DNA of 24,389 nt from CAZZEX01 sp964653285 (lineage in GTDB: Bacteria; Chloroflexota; Anaerolineae; B4-G1): positions 1 through 24,389 of the forward strand of contig CAZZEX010000075.1 in the NCBI GenBank assembly GCA_964653285.1, in the 5' to 3' direction. The position numbers and the translations under genes were made by a program. Within the stretch, counting starts at the first letter, position 1, and every line of letters starts with the position of its first letter. Under the pieces are notes generated by a model that saw only the letters and a program-made list of their open reading frames with translations, searched no databases and was not told the origin of the DNA. Of the stretch, positions 14,020-21,624 are shown one piece after another.

Positions 14020-14859
14020 TCACGACAAGCCTAAAACCGCGTCAATACTGGCGCTCGTCTCATAGATAAGTCGCTCGCCATGGTACCGGTAGGGCGGCAG
14101 GACCTCTGCAGTCACCCACGAGTCGTATTGAATGATGTCGAGCGCTTTCCGCACGGCGGGCCAGTTCACGTCCCCTGCGAGCAGCGGGACGTCGCTGTTT
14201 AGCGAAAAGCGAAAATCCTTGAAGTGAACACGTTTGATGCGCTGGCCCAGGATCGGAATCCAATCCTCCGGAAAGCCAACGCGTATCACGTTGCCGACGT
14301 CAAAATACGCCCCGACCCAAGGGCTTTCGATCTCGTCCAAGAAGCGGGCGAACTCGAGAGGGCTGAGCAAGAACTTGTCCGGGCAATTCTCAACGGCCAG
14401 ATGAACGCGATACCGCTCGCCCACAGTGCAAGCCAGCTCCCGGAGGACTGCTTGCGCGTTCCGGTAGGCAATCTCGTAGGGGACAATTTCCGGTTTGGGT
14501 GCCAGGATACTATTATCCACCCCACCCGGCGCTACGAGAACAACGTCCGCGCCGAGAGTAGAGGCTGCCCTGGCCAGGCCTTCAATGATCGCCTGGCAGC
14601 GCTCGCGCGTCGCCCGGTTTTGGCTGGTCATGGGGTGATGCCACTGCTCCCGGTCGTAGACAGCACTCACGCACATACCTCGCGCTTCTATCTCGCTCCT
14701 GAGCCTGGCAAACTCACTCTCACTTGACTCAAGTGTGTATTCTTGCCCGGGCTCCAGGTTGATCTCAACTCCCTCGTAGCCAGCGTCGCGCGCGAGTTCT
14801 ACCCTGCTGAGTGCATTCATCTCTGGTGGAAACATGCGTAACGTAATCGCCTTCCGCAC
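14020..14859 (-). CDS. Xylose-isomerase-like TIM-barrel sugar isomerase/epimerase
   Basis: The 279-residue protein belongs to the AP-endonuclease-2/xylose-isomerase-like barrel family, which isomerises or epimerises sugars and keto-acids using a divalent metal. The expected ligand positions are visible: E157 in LAVENCP, D187 in YFDVGN, H212 in VHFKDF and E252 in TAEVLPP. The start is GTG 14859, with GGGGAG 6 bases upstream; a longer in-frame version from 14916 would overlap the KARI-like gene. It is the last gene of the seven-gene minus-strand operon, 22 bases after the KARI-like stop. The substrate is likely a sugar or sugar acid of this pathway but cannot be named. It converges on proS with a 22-base gap and no visible terminator. 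Confidence 0.88.
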   Translation of the reverse strand: MRKAITLRMFPPEMNALSRVELARDAGYEGVEINLEPGQEYTLESSESEFARLRSEIEARGMCVSAVYDREQWHHPMTSQNRATRERCQAIIEGLARAASTLGADVVLVAPGGVDNSILAPKPEIVPYEIAYRNAQAVLRELACTVGERYRVHLAVENCPDKFLLSPLEFARFLDEIESPWVGAYFDVGNVIRVGFPEDWIPILGQRIKRVHFKDFRFSLNSDVPLLAGDVNWPAVRKALDIIQYDSWVTAEVLPPYRYHGERLIYETSASIDAVLGLS

Positions 14860-14881
14860 GAGACACTCCCCGGCCCAGAGA

Positions 14882-15886
14882 CTATTCTTCCTCGACGTCG
14901 CGCTCCAGGAGACCAAGCATACGCAACAAGCGCTCCTCTTCCGCGATCATCGGATGCGACAAATTCTCCTTGTAAACACGATTCAACATGGGATAGCCCG
15001 CTTGCTGCTCCAGTGTCCATTCCTTGGCAAAGGTGCCATCCTTGATGTGGGCAATGATCCTGCACAGGCGCTTGCGCTCCATCTCCTCTTCTTCGGGAGT
15101 AAGGCGCCCAACCACTTGCTGCCCGTATTGGCTGGTCTGGCTGTGCAGCTTGAGTTGATGGAAAAGTCCCCGGGTCTGAATGACGCGAGACACATCGGCA
15201 TCTTCGCCCGATGCCCAGAACTCAAGCATAGCCGCTTCGGGATTGACGCCCGCCTCGACCAACATCTCGTAGTAACGACGCAGGTTATAAAGACGACCGA
15301 GATGCTCGTTGAAAAGGTCACAGAGGGTCTCCTCGTCACAACTCGACTCGATAGCGCCCCTCTTGAGGGTACCGATTGCCTTGCCAAGGGCAAGCATGAC
15401 ATCCTTCGCCTTGCCGCTCGCGTCCTGGTGAACTGCCACAAGGCTGGGGAAGCCCGAGCCGTCCAAATAGGTGCGCCGCACACCAGTACCGATCGTGCGG
15501 GGAGCGATCATCAGCACGTCAACGTCTTCGGGATAATTGAGGAAGCCATAGGTTACGTTGTAGCCACTGGAGACCACGATTGCCTGGCCTGGCCTCAGAT
15601 TGGGGCGCACGTCTTTTTCAAATACCTGTGGCATGATCTCATCGGGGACGAGCAGCAGGTGATAGTCTGCCCGGCTGACAGCGTTGGGAATATCGCAGAC
15701 CTCGAAGCCGTCAGCCACAGCCTTCTCAAAATATGCGTCAGAGATGTTTCCAACAACCACCTTGACACCACTGTCTCTCAGGTTGTGAGCCTGGGCTCTT
15801 CCCTGGTTGCCGTACCCGAGGACGCTGACCACCTTGCCTTTCAGTACGTTTAGGTCACCGTCATCGTCAAAGTATGCCTTTGCCAT
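14882..15886 (-). CDS. Ketol-acid reductoisomerase-like protein lacking conserved catalytic residues
   Basis: The 334-residue protein aligns along its length with class I ketol-acid reductoisomerase (IlvC), with the Rossmann motif GYGNQG at 24-29. The two-metal site keeps D190 and E194 (EETLCDLFNEH), and E222 in LEFWASGE matches the next metal ligand. However, the catalytic histidine of the AHG motif is replaced (SSG, S107), the active-site lysine of APK is arginine (R130), the second C-terminal glutamate is serine (S226), and about four residues are missing after E194. True IlvC keeps all of these. The neighbours are sugar-acid enzymes and not ilvB, ilvN, ilvD or leuA. It is therefore probably a paralogue acting on a different 2-keto or 2-hydroxy substrate, in the slot where a sugar-acid dehydratase might be expected. 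The start is ATG 15886, with AAGGAGG 5 bases upstream. Confidence 0.85.
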   Translation of the reverse strand: MAKAYFDDDGDLNVLKGKVVSVLGYGNQGRAQAHNLRDSGVKVVVGNISDAYFEKAVADGFEVCDIPNAVSRADYHLLLVPDEIMPQVFEKDVRPNLRPGQAIVVSSGYNVTYGFLNYPEDVDVLMIAPRTIGTGVRRTYLDGSGFPSLVAVHQDASGKAKDVMLALGKAIGTLKRGAIESSCDEETLCDLFNEHLGRLYNLRRYYEMLVEAGVNPEAAMLEFWASGEDADVSRVIQTRGLFHQLKLHSQTSQYGQQVVGRLTPEEEEMERKRLCRIIAHIKDGTFAKEWTLEQQAGYPMLNRVYKENLSHPMIAEEERLLRMLGLLERDVEEE

Positions 15887-15933
15887 GATAGCCTCCTTGC
15901 GTTATCAGTGCGGTTTCGATTATCGGACGTCCC

Positions 15934-16953
15934 CTAATCGGTCCAGAGTAAGTGAACAAGGTTTCCGGCCGGATCCCTTTCCTTCAGGAAAACCGACTTG
16001 ACGCCTGGCTTGATCTTCGGCTCCTCGAACTCCACTCCCTGAGCCTCCAGGGCAGCCACGGCCCTCTCGAAATTGGATACTCGCACCGCCACGTGACACC
16101 TGTCGGTGATCGCCTCCTTCACGATCTCGATCCGGCCGCTCCCCGCACCGCTGGCGAAGAACGACGACCTTCCTTCCTTCAGCCTAAAGCCGAACCGTTT
16201 CTTGTACCACTCACCGATAGCCTGCGCGTTGGCTCCCCCCGTCGGGTAGAGACCCACGTGTTCTATTCCCAGGAAAACCGGTACTCCCCGCGCTTCCTTA
16301 ATCCAACCCAGCACCTGGCGCACCAGGCACGTGATCTCCGCCCAGTTGCCGGCCGCAACCAGATCCTTGCGAACCAGTTTCGAGCCTATGCCCACACACG
16401 ATACGCCGGCTTCGAACCAGGCTCTGATGCTCTCCTCTGTGGCGGCCACCCCACCGGTCGGCATGGTGCGCGTCCACGGGCAGGGTCCCAGCACCGACTT
16501 GACGAAGGCCGGGCCGCCGACCAGACTGCCCGGAAAGACCTTGACGATTTCTACACCAAGCTCCTCGGCATAGGATATCTCGGAAGCAGTGCCGCATCCA
16601 GGACTATAAGCCACTTTTCTGCGGTTACATAACCTGGCCACTTCCTCGTTGAGAACGGGACCGACCACGAAGTTGGCACCGTAGCCGATGTACATGGCAG
16701 CGGTGGGCGCGTCAATCACAGAGCCAACCCCCAGGATGACCTCTGGATGCGCTTTGGAACAATACTGCGCCAGTTCCTTGAACACCTCCGGCGCAAAGTC
16801 GCCCCGGTTGGTGAACTCCGCAACTCTGGCACCGCCAGCGGCGCAGGCTTTCACCACGTTCTTGGCCACCTCCACGTCGGCCTGGTAAAACACCGGTACC
16901 AGCCCGATATTCACCATCGTGTTCAACACTTCTAATCTACTGAAACGTGCCAT
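15934..16953 (-). CDS. KDPG/KHG aldolase fused to a C-terminal VOC (glyoxalase-fold) domain
   Basis: The 339-residue protein combines two domains. Residues 1-222 are a class I aldolase of the 2-dehydro-3-deoxy-6-phosphogluconate/4-hydroxy-2-oxoglutarate type: catalytic glutamate E46 in VAEFTNR, the GVGSV strand (75-79), the Schiff-base lysine K138 in VEIVKVFPG, and the phosphate-site MPTGGV (164-169). It would split KDPG or a related acid to pyruvate and an aldehyde. Residues 228-339 are a VOC domain (IEHVGLYPTGG, then CHVAVRVSNFERAVAALEAQGVEF, then ERDPAGNLVHLLW). Its likely metal positions are H232, E276, H287 and H334, the last a histidine where glutamate is usual. Normal KDPG aldolases are about 210 residues. 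The fusion suggests that a lyase or isomerase step on the aldolase substrate or product is coupled. A GAGGAG lies 9 bases before the ATG. Confidence 0.92.
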   Translation of the reverse strand: MARFSRLEVLNTMVNIGLVPVFYQADVEVAKNVVKACAAGGARVAEFTNRGDFAPEVFKELAQYCSKAHPEVILGVGSVIDAPTAAMYIGYGANFVVGPVLNEEVARLCNRRKVAYSPGCGTASEISYAEELGVEIVKVFPGSLVGGPAFVKSVLGPCPWTRTMPTGGVAATEESIRAWFEAGVSCVGIGSKLVRKDLVAAGNWAEITCLVRQVLGWIKEARGVPVFLGIEHVGLYPTGGANAQAIGEWYKKRFGFRLKEGRSSFFASGAGSGRIEIVKEAITDRCHVAVRVSNFERAVAALEAQGVEFEEPKIKPGVKSVFLKERDPAGNLVHLLWTD

Positions 16954-16990
16954 TTTCCTCGACTCCTCTCTAAACTGTTCTCTAAACCGT

Positions 16991-18076
16991 TCAGCGCGAG
17001 ACGCGTCCAGAGACGTCGCCGCCCATCAGTTTCTCGACCTCGGCAACGGTCACCATGTTGAAGTCACCAAAGATTGAGTGCTTCAGGCAAGAAGCAGCCA
17101 CGGCAAAGTTGAGTGCCTTTTGCCGGTCTGCCCCGTAGGCGCGCAGGCCGTAGATCAGCCCTCCCATAAACGAGTCTCCCCCCCCCACCCGGTCCACAAT
17201 GTGGGTAATGTCGTAGGTCGGAGCAACGTAGAATTCTCCCTGGTCCCTTCGACCTTGCCCTTCGACTTCGCTCAGGGCAGGCTCAGGACAGGCCCACAGC
17301 ACCCCCGACCAGGTGTTGTGACTGGCCGAAATCGAACCGCGCAGGGTGACGGCAATCGTCTTCAGGTTGGGGAAGCGCTTCGCCAGTTCCTCACACACGT
17401 AGCGGTATCTGCTGGCTTCGACCTTGCCCGCGGTCACGTCGGTCTCGGGCGACTTGATGCCAAACACCTTGTCGGCATCTTCCTCGTTGCCGATAGCCAC
17501 GTCGCAGTAACTCACCAACTCGGGCATCACCTGGCCCGGCTTCTTGCCCCACTTCCATAGTTTCCTGCGGTAGTTCAGGTCGCAAGACACGGTGAGCCCC
17601 ATCTCTTTGGCGACCTGGACTGCTTCCAGGCAAACGGCGGCCGTCCCGGCCGAGATGGCCGGGGTGATGCCCGTCCAGTGGAACCAGTCGGCGTCGGCGA
17701 AGACCTTCTTCCAGTCAATCATACCCCGCTCGATGGTGGCGATGGCTGAGTTAGCCCGGTCGTAGATCACCTTGCTGCCGCGCTGCACAGCCCCCACCTC
17801 CAGGAAATAGATGCCTAGCCGATCGCCACCGCGAACAATCTTGTCCACGCCCACGCCGTACTGCCGCAGGAACTGGGCGCATGCGTCGCCCAGGTCATTG
17901 TCGGGCAGGCGGGTGACGTAGTCCACCGGCACGCCGAAATTGGCCAGCGAAACGGCCACGTTGGCCTCGCCGCCCCCGTAGATCACGTCGAACGAACGGG
18001 CCTGCCCGAATCGCAGGAAGCCGGGCGGCGACAACCGCATCATGACCTCACCAAAGGTTATTACTTTTTTTGACAT
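16991..18076 (-). CDS. PfkB-family sugar kinase, 2-keto-3-deoxygluconate kinase type
   Basis: The 361-residue protein is a ribokinase/PfkB enzyme that phosphorylates a sugar acid with ATP. It has the N-terminal GEVMMRLSPPG and GGGEANVAVSLANFG (34-48) of KDG kinases, YDRANSA (105-111), SCDLNYRRKLW (164-174), and the signature DRVGGGDSFMGGLIYGL (295-311) with the catalytic base D301. KDG kinase makes KDPG, the substrate of the aldolase encoded next. Residues about 263-279 (CPEPALSEVEG and the following QGRRDQ) are an insertion encoded by a palindromic repeat fragment, where relatives have only a short turn between WSGVLW and EFYVAPTYD. It falls in a loop and keeps the frame. The gene lies 33 bases after the hydroxyacid dehydrogenase gene. 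The ribosome-binding site is weak. Confidence 0.92.
   Translation of the reverse strand: MSKKVITFGEVMMRLSPPGFLRFGQARSFDVIYGGGEANVAVSLANFGVPVDYVTRLPDNDLGDACAQFLRQYGVGVDKIVRGGDRLGIYFLEVGAVQRGSKVIYDRANSAIATIERGMIDWKKVFADADWFHWTGITPAISAGTAAVCLEAVQVAKEMGLTVSCDLNYRRKLWKWGKKPGQVMPELVSYCDVAIGNEEDADKVFGIKSPETDVTAGKVEASRYRYVCEELAKRFPNLKTIAVTLRGSISASHNTWSGVLWACPEPALSEVEGQGRRDQGEFYVAPTYDITHIVDRVGGGDSFMGGLIYGLRAYGADRQKALNFAVAASCLKHSIFGDFNMVTVAEVEKLMGGDVSGRVSR
17245..17292. repeat. Repeat fragment inside the kinase gene (PALSEVEG insertion)
   Basis: The plus strand reads CCTTCGACCTTGCCCTTCGA, then CTTCGCTCAGGGCAGGCTCA, then GGACAGG. This belongs to the palindromic family of 11870-11889 and 23159-23250. 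On the coding strand it yields PEPALSEVEGQGRRD, which interrupts an otherwise standard kinase. Confidence 0.8.
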
Positions 18077-18109
18077 CGTATCGCAGTCTCTTTCTTATCT
18101 GTGTAAGAC

Positions 18110-19132
18110 TCAGTCTCGCCGATATGGATAGGGGGTTGTCCCCTCGACTTCGGGATTGACCACCCCTTGTGGCCAACGCCCGTCGCACACGTCAATGGCA
18201 ATCTGGCAACCAGTGCGGTACAGATCGGCCACGCTCTCCTCGGAATTGGCCCCTACGTGGGGGGTGAAGGTCACGTTGTCAAACTCACGCAGCGGTGAGT
18301 CGAGGGGTAGGGGCTCGTGCTCGAACACGTCCAGCCCGGCCCCCCACACCTTGCCGGTACGCAATACTTCCACCAGGGCCGCCTCGTCAATGACCGGCCC
18401 CCGGCTGGTGTTGACGATGAACACACCCTCTTTCATCAGGCCAAGTTCCCTTGCACCCAGGAGATGGTATGTCTCCTCATTCAGCGGGCAGTGCACAGAG
18501 ACGAAATCGGCCTGCCGCATCAACTCATCCAGTTCCACCTTGCGCGCCCCGTAGCGGGCGATGGTCTCAACGTCGAGGTAAGGGTCGTAAGCCAGCAAGG
18601 TCATCCCGAAGCCACTCACCCGCCCGGCCAGGGCGCGGGCAATACGGCCAAAACCGATGAATCCCATGGTGCAGCCTTTCACGCGCCGGGCCGGCCGGGC
18701 TCCCCTGCGGTCCCAGCGCCCGGCCCGGACCCAGCGATCCTGCCGCGCCGTGTGTCTCACGCCGTCCATGAGCAAAGCCAGGGCATGATCGGCGACGTCA
18801 TCCACGCAGTAGGTGGGTGCATTGCAGACCAGGATGCCCCGCTCGGTAGCGGCAGCCACGTCAACGCTGTCGTAGCCAATGCCCAGCCGCACGATGCACC
18901 GGCAGCGCTCGAGTTGCTCGATGATGGCCCGTGTGAGCAATGGGCGCACCGACTGAACCACCACCACGTCGCCAGCGCGCGCCGCCTCCATCACGGTTTC
19001 AGGTGTCCGGTGCTGGCCGGCAATCCATTCAATGCCGTGGTGAGCGAGTTCCTCACCCACCCAGGCCGGTGGCGCAAAAAGGTCCTCGTCATAGTCAACC
19101 AACACGACTTTGAAAGAGATAGAGAATATCAT
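18110..19132 (-). CDS. D-isomer-specific 2-hydroxyacid dehydrogenase (CtBP-like)
   Basis: The 340-residue NAD-dependent oxidoreductase reduces a 2-keto acid or oxidises a D-2-hydroxy acid. The nucleotide-binding motif GFIGFGRIA is at 157-165. The catalytic residues are R244 (NTSRGPVID), E273 (DVFEHEPLP) and H292 (TPHVGANS). The HTARQDRWVRAGRWD region and overall length fit the C-terminal-binding-protein-like branch, used in several sugar-acid clusters. The start ATG 19132 has GAGGT 8 bases upstream, overlapping the end of the Gfo/Idh gene 12 bases away, so translation is probably coupled. In this operon it may interconvert a keto-acid intermediate and its hydroxy acid. The exact substrate is not visible. 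Confidence 0.92.
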   Translation of the reverse strand: MIFSISFKVVLVDYDEDLFAPPAWVGEELAHHGIEWIAGQHRTPETVMEAARAGDVVVVQSVRPLLTRAIIEQLERCRCIVRLGIGYDSVDVAAATERGILVCNAPTYCVDDVADHALALLMDGVRHTARQDRWVRAGRWDRRGARPARRVKGCTMGFIGFGRIARALAGRVSGFGMTLLAYDPYLDVETIARYGARKVELDELMRQADFVSVHCPLNEETYHLLGARELGLMKEGVFIVNTSRGPVIDEAALVEVLRTGKVWGAGLDVFEHEPLPLDSPLREFDNVTFTPHVGANSEESVADLYRTGCQIAIDVCDGRWPQGVVNPEVEGTTPYPYRRD

Positions 19133-19144
19133 AGGTTATGCACC

Positions 19145-20266
19145 TCAGGCCAACCGCCCATCGAACTGCTCCGACCCTTCGCTCGCGTCAGGCGGGAACT
19201 TGACCGGTCGCCGATCCCGTTGCGAGCGATAGATGGCGACAATGATCTCGACGTGCTTGCGCCCCTCGCGTCCGGTGACGGCTGGCTCCCGATCCTCAAT
19301 GATGGCCCGCAGGAAATCCTGGATCTGCAGCCTGTGGTAGTGGCTCATTACATCAATGGTCTCGCAACGCGCCCGGTCCTCCGCCTGCCACTGGGCCAGC
19401 AGGTGCTCCTCACCTGGGACAGTCCACATGTCGTTGATCGGTGGGTCAGGGGCCTCCGTAACGCCGGAGATGAAGACGGAGCCGCCGTCGGTCTGCACGC
19501 CCACCGAAGCGCCGTTCTCCCCGTGTACGTGAATCTTGCCGTAGAAGCCTGGCTTCTGCGAGTTGCTCACCAGGATGGTGCCCAACGCTCCGCTCTTGAA
19601 TCGCACGACGGCGATGGCCGTGTCTTCCACCTCTACGTAGGGATGGTTCAAGTTTGCCCAGCAACCAAACACCTCTTCGATTGGCCCCATCAACCATTGA
19701 AAGAGATCGATCTGGTGAGTGGTTTGGGTGAGCATTACGCCTCCCCCCTCCGTGGCCCACTTACCGCGCCAGGAATCCATACGGTAGTAGGCCGCGTCCC
19801 GCCACCCCAGCACGGTGACCGTGCCCAGAACCGGTCGCCCAATCTTGCCCGCTTCAATGGCCCGCTCTACCCTCTGGACTGGCTCGTAGAGGCGGCGTTG
19901 GCTGACGATTCCCAGCTTGATACCGGCCTCGGCGGCGGCGACGATGGCCCGATCGCAGCCTTCCAGGTCAACGGCCATCGGCTTCTCGACCAAGGCGTGC
20001 ACTCCAGCCCGGGCACAGGCCACGGCCAGGTCGGGATGTGTAGGATGCGGGGTGCAGATGGATGCCATCTGGACCTGTGGGTGATTGAGCATCTCCTCCA
20101 GATCGGTGTAGGCCCTGACGCCGTATCGCGCTGCGAAAGCCTCGGCCCGCGCTGCCTCCGTGTCGTAGACGGCCACAAGATGGGATTCCTCCAGAGACTT
20201 TAGCGCCTGGGCGTGCGTATCTCCCACCTTGCCACAGCCAATGAGGGCAGTACCAATTTTGTCCAA
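19145..20266 (-). CDS. Gfo/Idh/MocA family NAD(P)-dependent sugar oxidoreductase
   Basis: The 373-residue protein has the N-terminal Rossmann motif GTALIGCGKVGDTH (5-18), the EKP motif (LVEKPMA, 92-98) and the catalytic-region histidine H184 in TQTTHQIDLF. The remainder is the usual alpha/beta substrate domain. The family oxidises or reduces hydroxyl groups of sugars, inositols and sugar acids. The start is TTG 20266, because AAAGGAGGT lies 5 bases before it and the family sequence begins at once. A longer ATG version (20329) would overlap the end of the URO-D-like gene. Spacing to that gene is 29 bases and to the next 12 bases, so they form one operon. It probably performs an early oxidation step of the pathway. 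Confidence 0.92.
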   Translation of the reverse strand: MDKIGTALIGCGKVGDTHAQALKSLEESHLVAVYDTEAARAEAFAARYGVRAYTDLEEMLNHPQVQMASICTPHPTHPDLAVACARAGVHALVEKPMAVDLEGCDRAIVAAAEAGIKLGIVSQRRLYEPVQRVERAIEAGKIGRPVLGTVTVLGWRDAAYYRMDSWRGKWATEGGGVMLTQTTHQIDLFQWLMGPIEEVFGCWANLNHPYVEVEDTAIAVVRFKSGALGTILVSNSQKPGFYGKIHVHGENGASVGVQTDGGSVFISGVTEAPDPPINDMWTVPGEEHLLAQWQAEDRARCETIDVMSHYHRLQIQDFLRAIIEDREPAVTGREGRKHVEIIVAIYRSQRDRRPVKFPPDASEGSEQFDGRLA

Positions 20267-20295
20267 GGCCGACCTCCTTTCTCGTCTACTCTCGT

Positions 20296-21465
20296 CTACA
20301 ATGTGGGATCGAGCTCCAGTGGATAGCACCCGACCTGCCGGGCATGACGATACATAGTGATCAGGTTCTCGGGCGGCACGTCGGCCTGGACGTTGTGGAC
20401 GGGGGCCAGGATGTAGCCGCCGCCGGGGCCCAGGTGTGCGATGCGTCGCTCTACCTCTCGCTTTACTTCCCCCGGGGTGCCGAAGGGCAGCACGTGCTGG
20501 GTATCAATAGCGCCCATAAACGACAGATGATCGCCAAACTCGGCTTTGAGGCGCTGTGTGTCCATGTCCCTGGCACTGACCTGCACCGGGTTGAGGATCT
20601 CCACACCGGCGTCTATCAAATCAGGCAACAGGCGGTAAACACTACCGCACGTGTGCAGAAAGACGCGCGCCTCGGTGCGTTCCTTAATGAAATCGAACAG
20701 TTCCTTGTGATAGGGCTTGATCACGTCGCGGTAAGTCTGGGGTGACATCTGCGGACCATTTTGCGTGCCCAGGTCGTCGCCCATCTTGACGATCTGAACG
20801 TAGGGGCCAGCCAGGTCGAGAAAACGGCCCAAGGCCGCTTTGCACAGATCGGTGATGCGGCGCAGCACAGCGTGGACAAACTCAGGGTCCAGGATCAGGC
20901 TCTCAAGCATGCGAGAGAATCCACACAGGTACCAGGCCCGCTCCCAGACACTGTTGAAGCCGGGGCAACCGACCAGGGCGTAATCCGTCTGGTGAAGGAG
21001 GCGTTCGGCATCCTCCCTTACCCCGGCGTAGCGGTCGGGATCGAGCGGGTCGGGCCACCAGGGGTAGTGATCCAGGTCATCAACGGTGGCGTCGGCCAGG
21101 GGGGTCTCGGCCAGTTCACGATAGACGGTTCCCCCAACGTCAACTTCCTTCCACCTGACACCCCAGTCGTCGTAGAATTGGCCTTGCTCGCTACAAGGGC
21201 GCACTCCGCGCCGGACTGGGCGCATGGAGATCGGTCGGGTATCAATGTCCAGGTCTCTCAAGATCCGCTCGTCAACGACCGCCAGCCGCATGATGTGGGG
21301 TACGAGGCGCACTTGCGGCTTGATACCGTACAGCGCAGCCAGCCTCTGGTAGAGTTCTGGTACAGGAGCGCTGTTGCCGCCGGTGCCGAGGTCGAGGGGA
21401 ACCTGATCTGGTTCTTGGTGGTTAAGCGTGGTCTGCACACGCTGGCGAGGCGTCATGGCCTTCAT
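20296..21465 (-). CDS. Uroporphyrinogen decarboxylase superfamily protein (MtaA/CmuA-like)
   Basis: The 389-residue protein begins TPRQRVQTTLNHQEPDQVPLDLG, typical of the URO-D-like family found outside haem synthesis. It contains MGDDLGTQNGPQMSPQTYRDVIKPY (228-252), the HTCGSV motif (H271, C273) that contributes zinc ligands in corrinoid-linked methyltransferases, and the C-terminal GPGGGYILAPVHNVQADVPPEN (347-367). True HemE features are not evident and there are no haem genes nearby. Members are frequent next to Gfo/Idh and sugar genes, with unknown reaction. The start is ATG 21465 after GGGAGG; an upstream in-frame ATG at 21525 lies at the promoter. It is the first gene of the seven-gene operon driven from 21511-21539. 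Confidence 0.88.
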   Translation of the reverse strand: MKAMTPRQRVQTTLNHQEPDQVPLDLGTGGNSAPVPELYQRLAALYGIKPQVRLVPHIMRLAVVDERILRDLDIDTRPISMRPVRRGVRPCSEQGQFYDDWGVRWKEVDVGGTVYRELAETPLADATVDDLDHYPWWPDPLDPDRYAGVREDAERLLHQTDYALVGCPGFNSVWERAWYLCGFSRMLESLILDPEFVHAVLRRITDLCKAALGRFLDLAGPYVQIVKMGDDLGTQNGPQMSPQTYRDVIKPYHKELFDFIKERTEARVFLHTCGSVYRLLPDLIDAGVEILNPVQVSARDMDTQRLKAEFGDHLSFMGAIDTQHVLPFGTPGEVKREVERRIAHLGPGGGYILAPVHNVQADVPPENLITMYRHARQVGCYPLELDPTL

Positions 21466-21510
21466 ACGTGGGTTCCTCCCTGACAAGTAGGAGACACTGC
21501 TTTCGAGCCT

Positions 21511-21539
21511 AGTATAACATATCACAGCACGAATGTCAA
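21511..21539 (-). promoter_or_regulatory. Consensus sigma70 promoter of the seven-gene catabolic operon
   Basis: On the minus strand a perfect TTGACA (21534-21539), a 17-base spacer and TATACT (21511-21516) lie about 45 bases before the ATG at 21465. This near-perfect promoter suggests high expression when derepressed. Confidence 0.85.
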
Positions 21540-21562
21540 CGGTTAACAGACAACCGTTTGAC
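21535..21562. promoter_or_regulatory. Candidate operator over the -35 of the catabolic operon
   Basis: An inverted repeat has arms GTCAACGGTT (21535-21544) and AACCGTTTGAC (21552-21562), one extra T, with AACAGAC between them. It overlaps the -35 hexamer. It contains GGTTAACAG, also present at the second minus-strand promoter. A GntR regulator gene lies next to it. Confidence 0.6.
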
Positions 21563-21624
21563 AGAATGGCAAGCCTATGATATTATTGGAGACAGTTCAC
21601 GCATGCGGAAGATAGAACACTTAT

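Noticed and set aside
14882..15886. Ordinary ilvC of branched-chain amino-acid synthesis
   Set aside because: The catalytic His, Lys and one Glu are substituted, and none of ilvB, ilvN, ilvD or leuA is nearby.
18317..20203. Long plus-strand open frame of 628 codons
   Set aside because: It is antisense to two clear dehydrogenase genes and has a biased composition with no recognisable domain.
20296..21465. True haem-pathway uroporphyrinogen decarboxylase (hemE)
   Set aside because: The sequence has the HTC motif of methyltransferase-like relatives, and the context is sugar catabolism with no haem genes.
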